Assembly (NCBI GenBank): GCA_023387735.1
Contig: JAEWHP010000023.1
Location: 62,001 to 126,000 of the forward strand
Direction of reading: 5' to 3'
DNA length: 64,000 bases
Source of the DNA: Pseudomonadota bacterium
Lineage (GTDB): Bacteria > Pseudomonadota > Alphaproteobacteria > Rhizobiales > Xanthobacteraceae
Below the pieces are notes generated by a model. That model was not told where the DNA came from, made no database searches, and worked only from the letters and a program-made list of their open reading frames with translations. Positions 24,406 through 32,618 of the stretch are shown here, piece after piece. Within the stretch, counting starts at the first letter, position 1. Each line of letters opens with the position of its first letter. Made by a program: the position numbers and the translations under genes.

Positions 24406-26037
24406 TCAGGCCTCGGCTGGCACTGGGTCGGCCGGGGCTGGCTGGTGCTGGCGCAACGAGTATCGAGGGAACTTCGCCATGGCATCGACCCGCGCCTTGA
24501 GGGTGACCTTGGTGTACGCTTCGCCCTGTGTTCTCGGGGAGTGGTTCGAGATCGCATCTAGCGTCAGGGCCTCGATCCCGGCTTCCAGCCCATAGCTCTT
24601 GAAGGTGTATCTCCAAGCGTGGTTGGGCGCGACGTTCGCGTCCTTTATCGCCTCGCGGACCCACTCCCGCACTCGGCTGTAGACGCCCCCGGCGGTCCCC
24701 TCGATCGTGCCATCCTCACCGAGATTACAAAACAGGTGACCCGCCTTCGCGCTATTGACGAAGTCGATGAACCCGGTGGCGACCAAGTGCTCATGTACGG
24801 GCACGTCGCAGAACTTGTTGTTCTTGATGCTTCCGGCCTCTGGCGTCAGTCTGATTACCCAGCCGTGTTCGTGATCCTTCCGAACGTCCTGTTTACGAAG
24901 CTGGATCATCTCGGCCACTCGGGCACCGGAGTATGCGCAGAGCCACGGCACCCATCTCCTGGCGGCGGTGGTCTTGGGGTTCTCTCGTCTTGAGCCGGTG
25001 GCCGCTTTGGCATGTGCGAGTATCTTGGCCGTCTCGTCCCGTGTGAAGAATTCCTCTCGCAGCTTGGCCTTGTTCCGCTTCGCCTTGATCGTGGTCTTAT
25101 CGGTGGGATTGGCCTCGAGCCATCCTCGATCAACTCCCCAATTGAACACGTTGCTGAATGAGGCGATGTCGCTGTCGTTGATGGTTTTGATACTGATCTT
25201 GTTGGCAAGGCGGTGGTCCCGCCAGCGAATGATATCCTGCTTGGTGACGCGGTGACTGTCGTCGTGCCTCAGGAATGCGATTAGCATCTCGAACCGTCGC
25301 TTGATGCGGTCAGCGTCACGCCTTCGCATATCCCGCTCCAGCGCGGCCTTGTGCCAAGCATCAGCAAGCCCGGTGAGCGACCGGCCAGCCTGTTCTGACG
25401 GCTTTGCCTCGGCTGGGGCAGGGAAGCGCGTGACGTAGGTGTCTGGCGAGAAATCTGCATCGGCATTCCTTGCGAGCTTCTTCGCGGCGGGTGTGAGATC
25501 GCGAGCTAGCGCCTCGATCAGCTTCCGTCGGCTATCATCATCGGTGACGATGCCCTCTCTTAGCAGCGTGGCGTCTGCGAGCTGGCCGAAGCGTTCCTCC
25601 ATGGAGATCGCTTGCCGCTCCGCGTCGTTCTTGGCGATGAGAAGGGGATTGCCGCGCTTGGCTGCCTCGTTCGCTTCGGCAACTCTGAGCCAGCCTTCCA
25701 CCGTCAGGCCGGGGTTATTCTCCAAGCCCTCTGCAAAGGCACGATACGCGATGCCGGACAACGAGGCGACCTGCTTGGCAGAGAGAGCCTTCGGGCCTTC
25801 GCGGAGCGCTTTGAGTTGGCGCTCTACGATGGCCGTTACCTCACCGCACTTCGCCTTGGCGGCGGTGCGATCAGCAGTGCCGAGCGATATGCTGATGTGC
25901 TCCTTGTACCAACCGGGAGGGTGTCGCTCCTTCGGTAGCTTCTTCAAGAGGGCTCTAACGTCGGCAGGGATTTTGCGGCGGTAGTACCAGTTATCAGAAC
26001 CGCTTCGCTTGGTCGGACAGGCCATTCTCAAAACCAT
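24406..26037 (-). CDS. Tyrosine integrase of the tRNA-Thr island
   Basis: 543 residues from the ATG at 26037, which has GGAGCG at a spacing near 10; a longer reading would run into the tRNA. Residues about 1-230 are an N-terminal DNA-binding region with a charged lysine-rich stretch; a SAM-like core domain follows. The catalytic domain has ARVAEMIQLRKQDV with the first Arg, HAWRYTFKSYG (HxxR, here with Tyr instead of His after Arg), and Tyr508 in GEAYTKVT. It lies 82 nt from the 3' end of tRNA-Thr and on the same strand, the standard layout for tRNA-targeted integrases. Confidence 0.9.
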   Translation of the reverse strand: MVLRMACPTKRSGSDNWYYRRKIPADVRALLKKLPKERHPPGWYKEHISISLGTADRTAAKAKCGEVTAIVERQLKALREGPKALSAKQVASLSGIAYRAFAEGLENNPGLTVEGWLRVAEANEAAKRGNPLLIAKNDAERQAISMEERFGQLADATLLREGIVTDDDSRRKLIEALARDLTPAAKKLARNADADFSPDTYVTRFPAPAEAKPSEQAGRSLTGLADAWHKAALERDMRRRDADRIKRRFEMLIAFLRHDDSHRVTKQDIIRWRDHRLANKISIKTINDSDIASFSNVFNWGVDRGWLEANPTDKTTIKAKRNKAKLREEFFTRDETAKILAHAKAATGSRRENPKTTAARRWVPWLCAYSGARVAEMIQLRKQDVRKDHEHGWVIRLTPEAGSIKNNKFCDVPVHEHLVATGFIDFVNSAKAGHLFCNLGEDGTIEGTAGGVYSRVREWVREAIKDANVAPNHAWRYTFKSYGLEAGIEALTLDAISNHSPRTQGEAYTKVTLKARVDAMAKFPRYSLRQHQPAPADPVPAEA

Positions 26038-26118
26038 TGGTGCATCGCTCCGGTGTATCAGGAGCGACGCGAAAACCTCAAGTCTTTCAGTAGACTGCTG
26101 ATCTTTCAGTGGAAATAG

Positions 26119-26145
26119 TGGTGCTGCCAGACAGGATTGAACTGT
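26119..26145. repeat. tRNA-proximal att repeat (27 bp)
   Basis: Same 27-bp sequence as 13412-13438 and part of the tRNA-Thr 3' half (T-arm and acceptor). Recombination here leaves the tRNA complete, because the incoming att restores its 3' end. Confidence 0.9.
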
Positions 26146-26193
26146 CGACCTCTCCATTACCAATGGAGTGCTCTACCACTGAGCTACGGCAGC
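26119..26193 (-). tRNA. tRNA-Thr (anticodon GGT)
   Basis: 75 nt with encoded CCA. Acceptor GCTGCCG/TGGCAGC (one G-U pair), D-loop with TAGCTCAGTGG, anticodon loop TTGGTAA giving GGT, and T-arm GTTCAATCC. It is the integration site of the island, whose 27-bp repeats include its 3' part. Confidence 0.95.
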
Positions 26194-26546
26194 ATGCCCG
26201 GTATCGGGGAATCGGCCAAAAGGCTCCCCACTCGGCGGCCGGTTCTTGCCACAAGGGCCCCTCTGGCGCAAGCATGCGGGCGGGTCTGGAAGGGGCCAAT
26301 TGGGGCAAAAATCGGCGCTGGCCGCCGGCGAACCGGGGCAAGTCGGGGCTGATCCGGTTCCCGACGGCGCCTAGCCGCCGAATCATGGCCCGAATGGCTT
26401 CGCCGGCCGGGCTTGCTGCTGACGAGAGCGGCGGCCGCGATCAACAGGCGATTGCAACCCGGCGCCACCAAACACACTATGTCCGGCGATGCCGCTCGGA
26501 GTCGCGGCAGATCTGCTTCGATCGAGGGAATTTGGACGGACTTGCG
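26194..26546. other. 353-bp leader of tRNA-Thr and next gene
   Basis: GC-rich, no gene or hairpin recognised. The tRNA promoter should lie here, reading left, but I see no clear -35/-10 pair. Confidence 0.3.
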
Positions 26547-26750
26547 ATGACGGGCGAGCAAGGCAGGGGCGCCGGCAAGACCGGCGCGGATACGAAGGAT
26601 TCACGACGCGACCGGCTCAAGCTGGCGCTCCGCGAAAATCTCAAACGGCGCAAGTCCCAGGCGCGAGGGCGCAGCGATGCCGACGCCGCATCTTCCGAAA
26701 GCTCCGATTTCCCTCTAGGTGACGCCAGTGGAGAAAAGCCGGGCGGGTAA
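26547..26750 (+). CDS. Conserved basic small protein
   Basis: 67 residues starting at the ATG at 26547. The core is a highly charged helix (DRLKLALRENLKRRKSQARG) followed by an Asp/Ser-rich tail. I have seen this RDRLKLALRENLKRRKSQ pattern in Rhizobiales small proteins; no function is known. Probably not in an operon with the next gene (75-nt gap), although co-transcription is possible. Confidence 0.6.
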   Translation: MTGEQGRGAGKTGADTKDSRRDRLKLALRENLKRRKSQARGRSDADAASSESSDFPLGDASGEKPGG

Positions 26751-26825
26751 CGCCACGACAAAATTCGCTCACGTCGTTCTGGCATGCTCTCTGCATCGTT
26801 ACGGTTCCTTATTTGGGCGGCGACA

Positions 26826-28535
26826 ATGAGTGCAGACATCACGGCAGGTGCGGCGACCGGCGCCGGCGATTACACCTTTCCGCGTCACGAACAGACCTTC
26901 CCGACGCTGACCGGGCCGGAAATCGAGCGCATGCGCCGGTTCGGCGAGCCGCGCAGCTTCCGCGACGGCGAAGCCCTGTTCGAGACCGGCAAGGTCGGTC
27001 CCGGCATGTTCGTGGTGCTGTCGGGCACGGTCGCCATCACCCAGCGCGACGGCCTCGGGCACGTTACGCCCGTCATCGATCAGGGGCCGGGGCAATTCCT
27101 CGCCGAGATCGGCCAGCTTTCCGGCCGCCTCGCGCTGGTCGACGGCCATGCCGACGGCGACGTCGAGACGTTGCTGCTCCCGCCCGATCAGCTGCGTGCG
27201 CTTTTGATGGCGGAAGCCGAACTCGGCGAGCGGATCATGCGCGCGCTGATCCTGCGCCGGGTCAACCTGATCCAGGGCGGCGCCGGTGGTCCGGTGCTGA
27301 TCGGGCCGGCCTCGCTGGGCGAGATGGCGCGGCTGCAGAATTTCCTGGCGCGCAATGGCCAGCCGCACCACGTGCTCGATCCCGCCACCGACAAGGACGC
27401 CGCCGATCTCGTCGCGCGTTATGTCACTTCGCGCGCGGACCTGCCGCTGGTGGTCTGCCCGGACGGCCGGGTGCTGCGCAATCCGACGGAGGCCGCGATC
27501 GCCTATGCGATCGGCATGATCGGCGACCACGACCACGAAAAGCTCTATGACGTCGCAGTCGTCGGCAGCGGGCCCGCGGGGCTTGCGACCGCCGTCTATG
27601 CGGCTTCCGAAGGATTGTCGGTCGCCGTGTTCGACGCGCGCTCGTTCGGCGGCCAGGCCGGCGCCAGCGCCAGGATCGAAAACTATCTGGGTTTCCCGAC
27701 CGGCATTTCCGGCCAGGCGCTGGCCGGGCGCGCCTTCAACCAGGCGCAAAAGTTCGGCGCCAACATGCTGATCCCGGTCTCGATCCAGTCGCTCGATTGC
27801 AGCCGCGCCGATGGCGTCTTCGGGCTGGCGACCGACTGCGGCAAGTCGATGCGCGCCAGATCCGTCGTGGTGGCGAGCGGAGCACGCTATCGCCGGCCCG
27901 AGATCGCAAACCTCGAGAAATTCGAAGGGCGCGGCGTCTGGTACTGGGCCTCGCCGATCGAGGCCAAGCTGTGCTCCGGCCAGGACGTCGTGCTGGTCGG
28001 CGGCGGCAATTCGGCAGGGCAGGCCGCGGTGTTCCTGTCCGGCCATGCCCGCAAGGTCTACATGGTCATCCGCGGCGGCGGGCTCGGGGCCAGCATGTCG
28101 CGCTATCTGATCGAGCGCATCGAGGCGACCGATAACATCGAACTGATGTTCAATGCCGAAGTGGTCGGCCTCGAAAGCGATGACGACGCCGCGCTGGCGC
28201 GCGTGCACTGGCGGAGCCGGCTCGCGCCGGATGAGGTGCAGGCCCTGGATATAAGCAACCTCTTCCTGTTCGTCGGCGCCGATCCGGCTACCGGCTGGCT
28301 CGATGGCTGCGGCGTGATGGTCGACCGCGGCGGCTTCGTGGTGACGGGCGCGCAATGCTCGCAGCAGGATGGGCGGCAGGCCTCGACGCTGGAAACCTCG
28401 GTATCGGGCGTGTTCGCGGTCGGCGACGTGCGCTCGGGCTCGGTCAAGCGCGTCGGCGGCGCGATCGGCGAGGGGGCGCAGGTGGTGGCTGCGCTGCACG
28501 GCTTTCTCGCCGATGCGATGAAGCCGTCGCTTTGA
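26826..28535 (+). CDS. Cyclic-nucleotide-binding/thioredoxin-reductase-like flavoprotein without CxxC
   Basis: 569 residues. Residues about 25-150 form a cyclic-nucleotide-binding-like fold (PGMFVVLSGTVAI, DQGPGQFLAEIGQLSGR). About 157-235 is a glutaredoxin-like domain (LPLVVCPDGRVLRNPTEAAI). Residues 241-569 are a thioredoxin-reductase-type oxidoreductase with FAD motif VVGSGPAGLATA at 246-257 and NADPH motif VGGGNSAGQA at 391-400. The segment that carries the CxxC in true TrxB reads VWYWASPIEAKLC; only one Cys, not the pair, so disulfide chemistry is not expected. It is next to a UBP zinc finger gene, a pairing found in several bacteria. Confidence 0.85.
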   Translation: MSADITAGAATGAGDYTFPRHEQTFPTLTGPEIERMRRFGEPRSFRDGEALFETGKVGPGMFVVLSGTVAITQRDGLGHVTPVIDQGPGQFLAEIGQLSGRLALVDGHADGDVETLLLPPDQLRALLMAEAELGERIMRALILRRVNLIQGGAGGPVLIGPASLGEMARLQNFLARNGQPHHVLDPATDKDAADLVARYVTSRADLPLVVCPDGRVLRNPTEAAIAYAIGMIGDHDHEKLYDVAVVGSGPAGLATAVYAASEGLSVAVFDARSFGGQAGASARIENYLGFPTGISGQALAGRAFNQAQKFGANMLIPVSIQSLDCSRADGVFGLATDCGKSMRARSVVVASGARYRRPEIANLEKFEGRGVWYWASPIEAKLCSGQDVVLVGGGNSAGQAAVFLSGHARKVYMVIRGGGLGASMSRYLIERIEATDNIELMFNAEVVGLESDDDAALARVHWRSRLAPDEVQALDISNLFLFVGADPATGWLDGCGVMVDRGGFVVTGAQCSQQDGRQASTLETSVSGVFAVGDVRSGSVKRVGGAIGEGAQVVAALHGFLADAMKPSL

Positions 28536-28554
28536 CGCGGCCTGGAGGGAAGTG

Positions 28555-28866
28555 ATGACGACCAGAGGCTGCAGCCATATCGCCGGCATTCAGACCGTCA
28601 CCCCCAGCGCGCTCGGCTGCGAGGAATGCCTCAAGAGCGGCAGCCGATGGCTGCATTTGCGGATCTGCCGTACCTGCGGCCATGTCGGCTGCTGCGACGA
28701 TTCCCCGAACAAGCACGCGACGGCGCATTTCCACGCCACCGGCCATCCCGTGATCGAAGGCTACGATCCGCCGGAAGGCTGGGGCTGGTGCTATGTCGAC
28801 AAGGTGCTGTTCGATCTCTCGAACCGAAAAACTCCACACAACGGACCGATACAGCGCTACTACTGA
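28555..28866 (+). CDS. UBP-type zinc finger protein
   Basis: 103 residues, start at 28555 after GGAGGGAA. Cys and His positions follow a zf-UBP: CSHIAGIQTV, then CEECLKSGSRWLHLRICRTC, then HVGCCDDSPNKHATAHFHAT with GHPVIEG. In eukaryotes this domain binds ubiquitin C-terminal glycine; bacterial homologues are small and often neighbours or fusions of TrxR-like flavoproteins, as here. It likely binds a protein tail or zinc-dependent partner of the flavoprotein. 19-nt gap to the upstream gene, so co-transcribed. Confidence 0.8.
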   Translation: MTTRGCSHIAGIQTVTPSALGCEECLKSGSRWLHLRICRTCGHVGCCDDSPNKHATAHFHATGHPVIEGYDPPEGWGWCYVDKVLFDLSNRKTPHNGPIQRYY

Positions 28867-28897
28867 CTGCTCCTTCAACGAGAATGAGGAATCTCAC

Positions 28898-29842
28898 GTG
28901 CAAGGTTTGCCCAGGACGCTACGCGCCATCGCTTCTGTCATGTGGATGGCGTTATTGGTCGCATTGATCCCTTCGGGCGGGTCGTTCGCAGAGTCGCCCC
29001 AGAACAAATTTGCGCCTCAGAGCAAGTTCGCCGACGTCAACGGCGTCAAGCTGCACTATCTGGTTGCCGGCAAGGGGGACCCCGTTGTGCTGTTGCATGG
29101 CTTTGCCGAAACCAGCCATATGTGGCGGCCCCTGATCGCAAAACTTTCCGATAAGCACACCGTGATCGCTCCCGACCTGCGCGGCTTCGGACGGTCGTCG
29201 GCGCCGGAGGACGGATATACCAAGAAGGCGATGGCGCAAGACATCCACGCATTGGTGAAAAGCCTCAAATACGACCGTATCCGGCTGGTTGGTCACGATA
29301 TCGGACTGATGGTCGCCTATGCCTATGCGGCGCAATATCCTGACGAAGTCGACCGGGTCGTGCTGATGGAGGCGTTCCTGCCCGGTGTGGGCGAGTGGAA
29401 TAACGTGTTTCTGCTCCGCGATCTCTGGCACTTCCATTTCTTCGGCAAGACCCCGCTTGCGCTGGTCACCGGCCGCGAGCGCATTTATCTCGAACATTTC
29501 TGGAACGACTTTGCCGCCGATGCCACGAAATCCGTGCCCGAGGCCGATCGTCAATTCTACGCCAAGGAGTATGCCCGGCCCGGTCACATGAAGGCGGGGA
29601 TGGAAGTTTTCCGCGCATTCCCGCAGGATGCGGTCGAGTTTGCCGACTTTGCGAAGACCAAATTGTCGATGCCGATGCTGGTGCTGTCGGGCGAGAAAGC
29701 CGGTGGTCCGTTCCTGATCGAACAAGGCAGGATGGTCGCCACCAATGTCGAGGGCGTGCTTATTGAGGGCCGAGGGCACTGGCTGATGGAAGAAGCGCCT
29801 GCTCAGGTCATCCCCAAACTGATCGAGTTTCTCAACCGCTGA
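28898..29842 (+). CDS. Exported alpha/beta hydrolase, epoxide-hydrolase type
   Basis: 314 residues from a GTG at 28898, with GAGGA 7 nt upstream. The N-terminus is a signal peptide (RAIASVMWMALLVALIPSGG), so the enzyme is likely exported. The fold has VVLLHGFAETSHMW at the oxyanion loop and the nucleophile Asp in VGHDIGLMVA (GHDxG, as in epoxide hydrolases and haloalkane dehalogenases; lipases have Ser here). The His base is in EGRGHWLMEEAP. Substrate unknown. Confidence 0.8.
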   Translation: MQGLPRTLRAIASVMWMALLVALIPSGGSFAESPQNKFAPQSKFADVNGVKLHYLVAGKGDPVVLLHGFAETSHMWRPLIAKLSDKHTVIAPDLRGFGRSSAPEDGYTKKAMAQDIHALVKSLKYDRIRLVGHDIGLMVAYAYAAQYPDEVDRVVLMEAFLPGVGEWNNVFLLRDLWHFHFFGKTPLALVTGRERIYLEHFWNDFAADATKSVPEADRQFYAKEYARPGHMKAGMEVFRAFPQDAVEFADFAKTKLSMPMLVLSGEKAGGPFLIEQGRMVATNVEGVLIEGRGHWLMEEAPAQVIPKLIEFLNR

Positions 29843-29996
29843 AATTGGCCGGGGCTTTGCCGCCTTCTGTGACAGTCGTGCTAATATTTCGTGCATCATA
29901 CTACTTTCGTTGATGCGTCGTTCCTCCGCGCACATGCCTGCATTGCCCGGCCTGCGCGCGAAGCGTGTGGAAATTCTCCGCATCCCGTCGTACCTT

Positions 29997-30044
29997 CTGG
30001 AAGTTTTCCAACCTGGAAGTTTTCCATCCTGGAAGTTTTCCAAT
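29997..30044. repeat. Three tandem 16-bp palindromic repeats
   Basis: Three copies of CTGGAAGTTTTCCA(A/T)(C/T) head to tail at 29997, 30013 and 30029. Each contains the dyad TGGAA-GTT-TTCCA. They end 15 nt before the next gene's start, so they may be a multi-site operator, or leader elements that affect translation. Confidence 0.7.
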
Positions 30045-30059
30045 CGAGGGGCGCAATCG

Positions 30060-30560
30060 ATGATTTTGGGGATGAGTGTAGCGACGTTCGTGCTGGTCCA
30101 TGTGGTGATCAGCCTGATTGCGATCGTCGCGGGTTTGATCGTGATGTTCGGAATGCTCGGCTCCAACCGGATGCCCGGCTTGACCGCTATCTTCCTGCTG
30201 TTCACGTTTCTGACCAGCGCTTCTGGCTTTGTGATTCCGCCGCTGCTGACCGAGACGTTTCTGCCTTCGCACCTGTTCGGTATCCTCTCCTTCATCCTGC
30301 TCGCCATCGCCGGCATCGCCCTTTACGTCATGAATCTCGGCGGCGCATGGCGCTGGATCTATGCGGTGACCGCGCTGCTCTCGCTGTATCTCAACGTCTT
30401 CGTGCTGGTGACCCAGAGCTTCCTTAAGATCCCCGCATTGTCGGCGCTGGCGCCGGGCAACCCGCCCGCCGGACCGGTCTTCGCGGTCGCGCAGGGCGTC
30501 GTGCTGGTATTCTTCGTCATCATGATCATCGGCGCCTGCCGGCGCTTCCGGCCGAAGTGA
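30060..30560 (+). CDS. Membrane protein, unknown function
   Basis: 166 residues. ATG at 30060 with GAGGGG upstream. Four membrane helices (FVLVHVVISLIAIVAGLIVM, LTAIFLLFTFLTSASGFVI, LFGILSFILLAIAGIALYVM and FAVAQGVVLVFFVIMIIGA). No family I can name. It lies directly behind the three tandem repeats. Confidence 0.6.
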   Translation: MILGMSVATFVLVHVVISLIAIVAGLIVMFGMLGSNRMPGLTAIFLLFTFLTSASGFVIPPLLTETFLPSHLFGILSFILLAIAGIALYVMNLGGAWRWIYAVTALLSLYLNVFVLVTQSFLKIPALSALAPGNPPAGPVFAVAQGVVLVFFVIMIIGACRRFRPK

Positions 30561-30640
30561 AACTTGCCAGACCATCCGCGTCATTTCAGCGCGATGAAGC
30601 GCGTGTACCGGAATGATGGCGTAACAGGAGGACACATCCC

Positions 30641-31465
30641 ATGCCTACCATCACGACAAAAGACGGCGTCGAAATCTATTACAAGGATTGGGGCAAGGGG
30701 CAGCCGATCGTGTTCAGCCATGGCTGGCCGCTGTCGGCCGATGACTGGGACACCCAGATGGTGTTCTTCGTCAACAACGGCTTTCGCGTCATCGCCCATG
30801 ATCGCCGCGGCCACGGGCGCTCCAGCCAGGTCAGCGATGGCCACGACATGGATCATTACGCGGACGATCTCGCCGCCGTCACCGCGCATCTCGGCCTCAA
30901 AGGCGCCGTTCACGTCGGCCATTCCACCGGCGGCGGCGAGGTGGTGCATTACATCGCCCGCCACGGCGAGAGCCGGGTAGCGAAGGCCGCGATCATCAGC
31001 GCGGTGCCGCCGCTGATGGTGCGGACGCCGGCCAACCCCGGCGGATTGCCGAAGGAAGTCTTCGACGGACTTCAGGCGCAGCTCGCGGCGAGCCGCACGC
31101 AATTCTATCGCGATCTCGCCGCCGGTCCTTTCTACGGCTACAACCGGCCGGGCGCCAAACCTTCCGAAGCCATCATCGAGAACTGGTGGCGCCAGGGCAT
31201 GATGGGCGGTGCGAAGGCGCATTATGACGGCATCGTCGCCTTCTCGCAGACCGATTTCACCGAGGACCTCAAGAAGATCACCGTGCCCGTATTGGTCATG
31301 CATGGCGACGACGACCAGATCGTGCCCTACGCGGATTCCGCGCCGTTGTCGGCGAAGCTTCTGAAGAACGGCACGCTGAAGACCTACAAGGGTTTTCCGC
31401 ACGGCATGCCGACCACGGAAGCCGCCACGATAAACGCCGACCTGCTCGCGTTCATCAGGGGATGA
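30641..31465 (+). CDS. Alpha/beta hydrolase (non-heme chloroperoxidase-like)
   Basis: 274 residues, no signal peptide. SHGWPLSADDWDTQ at the oxyanion site, nucleophile Ser in VGHSTGGGEVVHYIARHGES (GHSTGG), acid Asp in MHGDDDQIVP and His in GFPHGMPTTE. The arrangement matches the cofactor-free haloperoxidase/perhydrolase group, which are often esterases in vivo. ATGA overlap with the next gene shows one operon. Confidence 0.85.
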   Translation: MPTITTKDGVEIYYKDWGKGQPIVFSHGWPLSADDWDTQMVFFVNNGFRVIAHDRRGHGRSSQVSDGHDMDHYADDLAAVTAHLGLKGAVHVGHSTGGGEVVHYIARHGESRVAKAAIISAVPPLMVRTPANPGGLPKEVFDGLQAQLAASRTQFYRDLAAGPFYGYNRPGAKPSEAIIENWWRQGMMGGAKAHYDGIVAFSQTDFTEDLKKITVPVLVMHGDDDQIVPYADSAPLSAKLLKNGTLKTYKGFPHGMPTTEAATINADLLAFIRG

Positions 31466-32142
31466 GCGGAGCTCACCCTGACATGAAGGTCATCCTGTTC
31501 GGCGCTACCGGCATGGTCGGGCAGGGCGTCCTGCGCGAATGCCTCATCGATCCCGGCATCACCGAAGTGCTGGCGGTCGGGCGCAGCCCGACCGGGGTGC
31601 AGCATGCCAAGCTGCGCGAAGTCCTGCATGACGATTTCACGGATTTCTCGAAGATCGAGTCGCAGCTTGCCGGGTTTGACGCCTGCTTCTTCTGCCTCGG
31701 CGTCTCCTCGATCGGCATGGATCCGGAGCGCTACCGGCATCAGACCTACGACGTCACCATGGCGGCGGCAACAACGCTGGCGCGGCTCAACCCCGGCATG
31801 GTGTTCACCTATGTCACCGGCAAGGGCAGCGATACAACCGAGCAGGGCCCGCTGCGCTGGGCGCGCGTGAAGGGCAAAACCGAAAACGATCTGTTGAAGC
31901 TGCCGTTCAAGGCGGCCTACATGTTCCGGCCATCAGGCATCCAGCCGCTGCACGGCGTTCGCTCGAAGACCGCGTGGATCAACGCAGTCTACGCCGTCAC
32001 CGCGCCGCTGCTGTCCTGGATGGTGCGCGCTACGCCGAACCACATGACGACCAGCGAACAGCTCGGCCGCGCCATGATCAAGGTAGCGCGCGACGGCTAT
32101 CCCAAGCCGTTCCTGGAGAGCGAAGATATCAACGCGGTTTGA
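31462..32142 (+). CDS. NAD(P)-binding epimerase-like protein
   Basis: 226 residues, start overlaps the hydrolase stop. Rossmann motif FGATGMVGQGVLRECL at the N-terminus, then a strand FDACFFCLGVSS and the active-site region TYVTGKGSDTTEQG in place of a YxxxK. NAD-binding proteins of this kind (NAD(P)H-binding/HIM1-like) are often scaffold or redox enzymes with no known substrate. Confidence 0.75.
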   Translation: MSGAHPDMKVILFGATGMVGQGVLRECLIDPGITEVLAVGRSPTGVQHAKLREVLHDDFTDFSKIESQLAGFDACFFCLGVSSIGMDPERYRHQTYDVTMAAATTLARLNPGMVFTYVTGKGSDTTEQGPLRWARVKGKTENDLLKLPFKAAYMFRPSGIQPLHGVRSKTAWINAVYAVTAPLLSWMVRATPNHMTTSEQLGRAMIKVARDGYPKPFLESEDINAV

Positions 32143-32157
32143 GGGTAGTGGCAGGCC

Positions 32158-32418
32158 TCAACGTCGGCCGACGCGATCAACGGGGCCGCCACGGTTCATT
32201 GGCGTTCCCGGCCGGACCGCCTCGCGCGCAGCAGCGCGGGCAACAGGGCGCGGCCTGAGCACCACTCCAGCCCTTGCGACACACCCCACCGGATAGTCGA
32301 CGTATTGACAGTAGATCACGGCGTTCGCCGGATCACTGGTGACCGTGGCACCCAGGACGCCTAGCGCGGTGCTGAGCGCCAGACCGGCGAACGTCAGTGA
32401 CAATCGAAGCTGCCGCAT
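32158..32418 (-). CDS. Small exported protein, unknown function
   Basis: 86 residues. A signal peptide (RQLRLSLTFAGLALSTALGV, cleaved near DPANA), two Cys in YCQYVDYPVGCVARAG, and a basic/Pro-rich tail. No family recognised. Convergent with the preceding operon, 15 nt apart. Confidence 0.5.
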   Translation of the reverse strand: MRQLRLSLTFAGLALSTALGVLGATVTSDPANAVIYCQYVDYPVGCVARAGVVLRPRPVARAAAREAVRPGTPMNRGGPVDRVGRR

Positions 32419-32618
32419 GATTCTCCTCCCTTGATTGGAGTCCCTGACCCGACTGGTTTTGCACCCGTCTGGTCGGCAGAATTACAGCGGCGGCGGGTAG
32501 AGCAGGGTTGACGCAGATCAAGACGCAAGCCCGACGGCGCGGAGCCGGAGCCGGGGTAGCGCGTTCAGGGGAAGATGGCCGAAGGTAAGTGCGTCTGACC
32601 AATCAGGGTGACGTCGCA

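Larger units (their letters stand above)
13412..26145. mobile_element. 12.7-kb integrative element in tRNA-Thr(GGT)
   Basis: Flanked by 27-bp perfect direct repeats, one of which is the 3' part of an intact tRNA-Thr. A tyrosine integrase lies directly inside the tRNA-proximal end, reading away from the tRNA. Inside are a serine recombinase, a helicase-like ATPase, several zinc-binding and micro-proteins, and a cargo block (18684-21281). I find no capsid, terminase large subunit, tail, relaxase or type IV secretion gene. It may therefore be a satellite or a mobilisable integrative element and not a full prophage. The island is lower in GC than the flanks. Confidence 0.85.

Noticed and set aside
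26799..28589. 596-codon minus-strand open frame opposite the flavoprotein
   Set aside because: Antisense to a gene with FAD and NADPH motifs; His/Arg/Asp-rich composition typical of shadow frames.
29997..30044. CRISPR array
   Set aside because: Three abutting 16-bp copies with no spacers between them, and no cas genes.
28952..30316. 454-codon minus-strand open frame over the hydrolase and the tandem repeats
   Set aside because: Antisense to the epoxide-hydrolase-type gene with its catalytic Asp; no domain visible.
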